Shown: positions 62,553-64,000 of the stretch, in pieces
How the letters are laid out: each line of letters begins with the position of its first letter
Position numbering within the stretch: the stretch's first letter is position 1
Source: Galaxea fascicularis
Taxonomy: Eukaryota > Cnidaria > Anthozoa > Scleractinia > Euphylliidae
Length of the DNA stretch: 64,000 bases
Direction of reading: 5' to 3'
NCBI GenBank assembly: GCA_948470475.1
Contig: OX419341.1
Span: 6,154,353-6,218,352, forward strand
Made by a program: the position numbers and the translations under genes
The notes under the pieces: generated by a model
The model's input: the letters and a program-made list of their open reading frames with translations, nothing else
Database searches by the model: none
Told to the model about the DNA's origin: nothing

Positions 62553-64000
62553 GCGCCTCCGTATCCACATCCAGCCGTCGAACCCGACCGTATAGTGTAC
62601 TATTTTATAGTCACTAATGTTGTAGTCGATGACTCTCAATTATATTATTCATGATGCCACATTGAAGTGAGATATGAATTTTTCCAATATATGCGTGGGT
62701 AACAAAATTAAACATTTTGCCTTTGAAAGAAGTACCTTTTTACACCAGACAAACAGCAACCCGTCAAATAAAGGGACACCGGCCGGATTTTCTATATCAT
62801 TTTGATGACTTGACAATTTAACTTTTCTCTATATCCACTTTACACTTCCATTAGAATCAATGCCTGCACTGTTATAATTATAATCTATATCATGGACTAC
62901 ATTTCTCATTTCAGATTTTTCCTTCTCGTAGTTTTGTTAGTGTTAATTATACTCTTGAGATTGTGCAAACGAGAGGGAACTAAGTTATTGTATTTAGCTT
63001 TGAGCAATAACTGAATAGGTGTTAAAGTCGATTGACAAGTTTCCTTTTCCTCTGAATTAGCCAAACAGTTACGTGACTTAATTATCAGGCCTTGCACACA
63101 GAAGCATTTTCTTGGTCTGTTTTGATTTGAAAAACGGTTTTACTAGTTAGCAATATGCGCTTAATTTTAAGCCCGTAAAGGTTACAGGAGTTCTGCTTCT
63201 CTTGCTCATATTACAATCTTAATGTGGAGTAATTAATCAATAAACGTTTATTTATCAAAATTGGTGGACAATGTTTTGTTACCTTTAACCCGCTAACTGA
63301 TGAAGGTCCGGTGATCTACGACGATTTCATGAAAATCTGTTCATTGATTCAGAAATGGCTTAGCGTCTTGCTTTTAAAAGGTACGGTCTGGAAACTACAT
63401 TCCCAGTTTGTGTTGAATGGTTGTCGTTACCAGATTTCACTGGTGTATTCTTTCACATTTGCATCTCGTACAACTTTTACCTTGTTTTTTATTGTAAACC
63501 TGATCTTTGTTTGTTTTTATCAGCCTGGGAATTCTTTTTCGTTCATTTTATGAACGAAAGTGTCAATATGTTTTGCATTTCAAATGATCAGCGGAATAGC
63601 AAAAGATTTAACTGAAAATTCTTCATTCAACAAAATCAACATCTTGCCACAAGAGACTTTTCAGTTATTATCCCCTCCTGTTACATCATGGTCTACTGAG
63701 GAATTTTGCTCCACATCTGGCTGGATCCATGTACTATTCATCTCGTCAGGGAATACTGATTATTGCTGGGTCATCCTGGAAGCCTGTATTTAACCAACAT
63801 CGACATAAGAACGTGAACAACAACAACAACATCATTAACAATGACGACGATAACAACCAGTAAAGCAGCAAGCTCCTTGATGATCGGTTACCTTTCGGTT
63901 TTATGTCAGGTTTAGGTTCACATTGCAACCATGACCGAGTTGCTCAAAGCATGGTTAGTGCTAACCGTTAATTAAGTTGTAACGTGTGTTAGCGCTAACC
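62553..64000. other. Coral intergenic DNA
   Basis: No gene supported. A short AAC-type simple repeat occurs near 63815-63860. Confidence 0.4.

Overview
The window joins two very different DNAs. Bases 1 to about 22,100 are GC-rich, tightly packed and virus-like: an endogenous Polinton/adintovirus-type element. Bases from about 22,480 to 64,000 are AT-rich, repeat-laden animal DNA. The animal part has single-exon class A GPCR genes, Penelope-type retroelement pieces with hammerhead ribozymes, tRNA-derived SINEs and palindromic repeats that I associate with stony corals. The host is therefore most likely a scleractinian coral; the species cannot be named from this.

The element carries the core gene set of its class: protein-primed DNA polymerase B (3144-7226, plus strand), DDE integrase with a C-terminal chromodomain, double-jelly-roll major capsid protein, adenain-type protease and packaging ATPase. 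It also has a phospholipase A2-like protein, three tandem paralogues that I infer to be minor capsid/penton-type proteins, and several very basic small core-type proteins. Most of these lie on the minus strand from 19,738 down to 7,297, overlap by 1-4 bases or abut, and nearly all have a TATA-like box 30-60 bases before the start codon. Zinc-finger accessory genes (GRF, small RING, double RING) sit at the right end. A minus-strand tRNA-Ala(UGC) gene with a 75-base intron lies between the protease and the basic proteins. An 82-base inverted repeat (81/82 identical) at 2963-3044 and 21227-21308 brackets about 18.2 kb and drives divergent genes at both places.

The most unusual region is 1-2914 on the minus strand. 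A 171-codon constant exon (2402-2914) ends in phase 0 at a splice donor. It is followed by a run of at least 17-18 short cassettes, each directly after a pyrimidine-tract 3' splice site, each open in the same phase, and most 30-60 codons long. Many have a stop codon formed by or touching the next splice donor. Donor and next acceptor are only 15-36 bases apart, too short for ordinary splicing. This looks like a constant head spliced to one of many alternative tails. The array runs off the left edge of the window.

In the coral part the supported genes are two neuropeptide-receptor-like GPCRs (30233-31495; 46088-47179) and three two-exon minus-strand genes for secreted peptides (37459-38716, 50846-53219, 55254-56698). 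One of these has a cysteine-ring peptide bounded by RR and GKR. A decayed piggyBac transposase, a TIR element, palindromes, SINEs and a large foldback element fill much of the rest.
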